Shown here piece by piece: positions 5,752 to 5,798 of a DNA stretch of 5,798 nt. The stretch's first letter is position 1, and every line of letters starts with the position of its first letter. The stretch is from the NCBI GenBank assembly GCA_964457725.1, contig CAYWGQ010000208.1, forward strand, positions 1 through 5,798, read 5' to 3'. Below the pieces are notes generated by a model. That model searched no databases. It was not told where the DNA came from and worked only from the letters and a program-made list of their open reading frames with translations. Source of the DNA: FEN-1219 sp964457725. GTDB lineage: Bacteria > Pseudomonadota > Gammaproteobacteria > Steroidobacterales > Rariloculaceae. Both the position numbers and the translations under genes were made by a program.

Positions 5752-5798
5752 TCCGTTGACGGACAAGCTGTGCGTCGGGCCTGGTCGGAAGCGCTCCC

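Noticed and set aside
2131..5766. A 1211-codon open frame on the minus strand opposite the receptor gene
   Set aside because: It is Arg/Val/Asp-rich with no fold signature, and it mirrors the third-position G/C bias of the real + strand genes. It spans two genes and an intergenic gap, so it is a high-GC shadow.

Overview
The window is GC-rich (about two-thirds G+C by eye) and looks like a proteobacterial chromosome fragment, most likely a gammaproteobacterium of the Steroidobacter type or a similarly TonB-receptor-rich lineage. That placement is inferred from gene style, not from a marker gene. All supported genes lie on the + strand.

Left edge (1-609): the last 18 codons of an unidentified gene, then an MmcQ/YjbR-family gene (74-455). 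Its reading is split over three frames by two apparent single-base losses. A GC-rich spacer follows, with a weak candidate promoter.

Centre (610-5283): three intact genes form a Fec-type cell-surface signalling cassette. They are an ECF sigma factor (610-1191), an overlapping FecR-like transmembrane anti-sigma/sigma-regulator (1188-2237, ATGA overlap), and, after a 217-base spacer, a TonB-dependent outer-membrane receptor with an N-terminal STN signalling domain (2455-5283). By analogy with FecA-FecR-FecI, substrate binding at the receptor would be passed through the periplasmic STN domain to FecR and on to the sigma factor. The spacer before the receptor holds a hairpin, a TATAGT promoter-like element, a perfect 12-base palindrome and a possible Shine-Dalgarno-masking pairing. 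The receptor has a second signal-peptide-like segment, with its own ribosome-binding site and ATG, between the STN domain and the TonB box. This suggests a fusion of two secreted proteins or a dual start.

Right edge (5284-5798): a perfect 14-bp hairpin with a GCGA loop, then the start of an enolase-superfamily (mandelate racemase/muconate-lactonizing type) gene. Its frame stops after 122 codons, in the middle of a conserved segment. The enzyme suggests the receptor may import an organic acid or sugar-acid-like compound rather than an iron chelate, but this rests on gene order alone.

The outer genes on both sides have broken frames while the three central genes are clean. Either the flanks are decaying or the edges of the assembled sequence carry indel errors. 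I see no RNA gene, CRISPR array, insertion sequence or wholly new system. The most unusual element is the STN/internal-signal-peptide architecture of the receptor.
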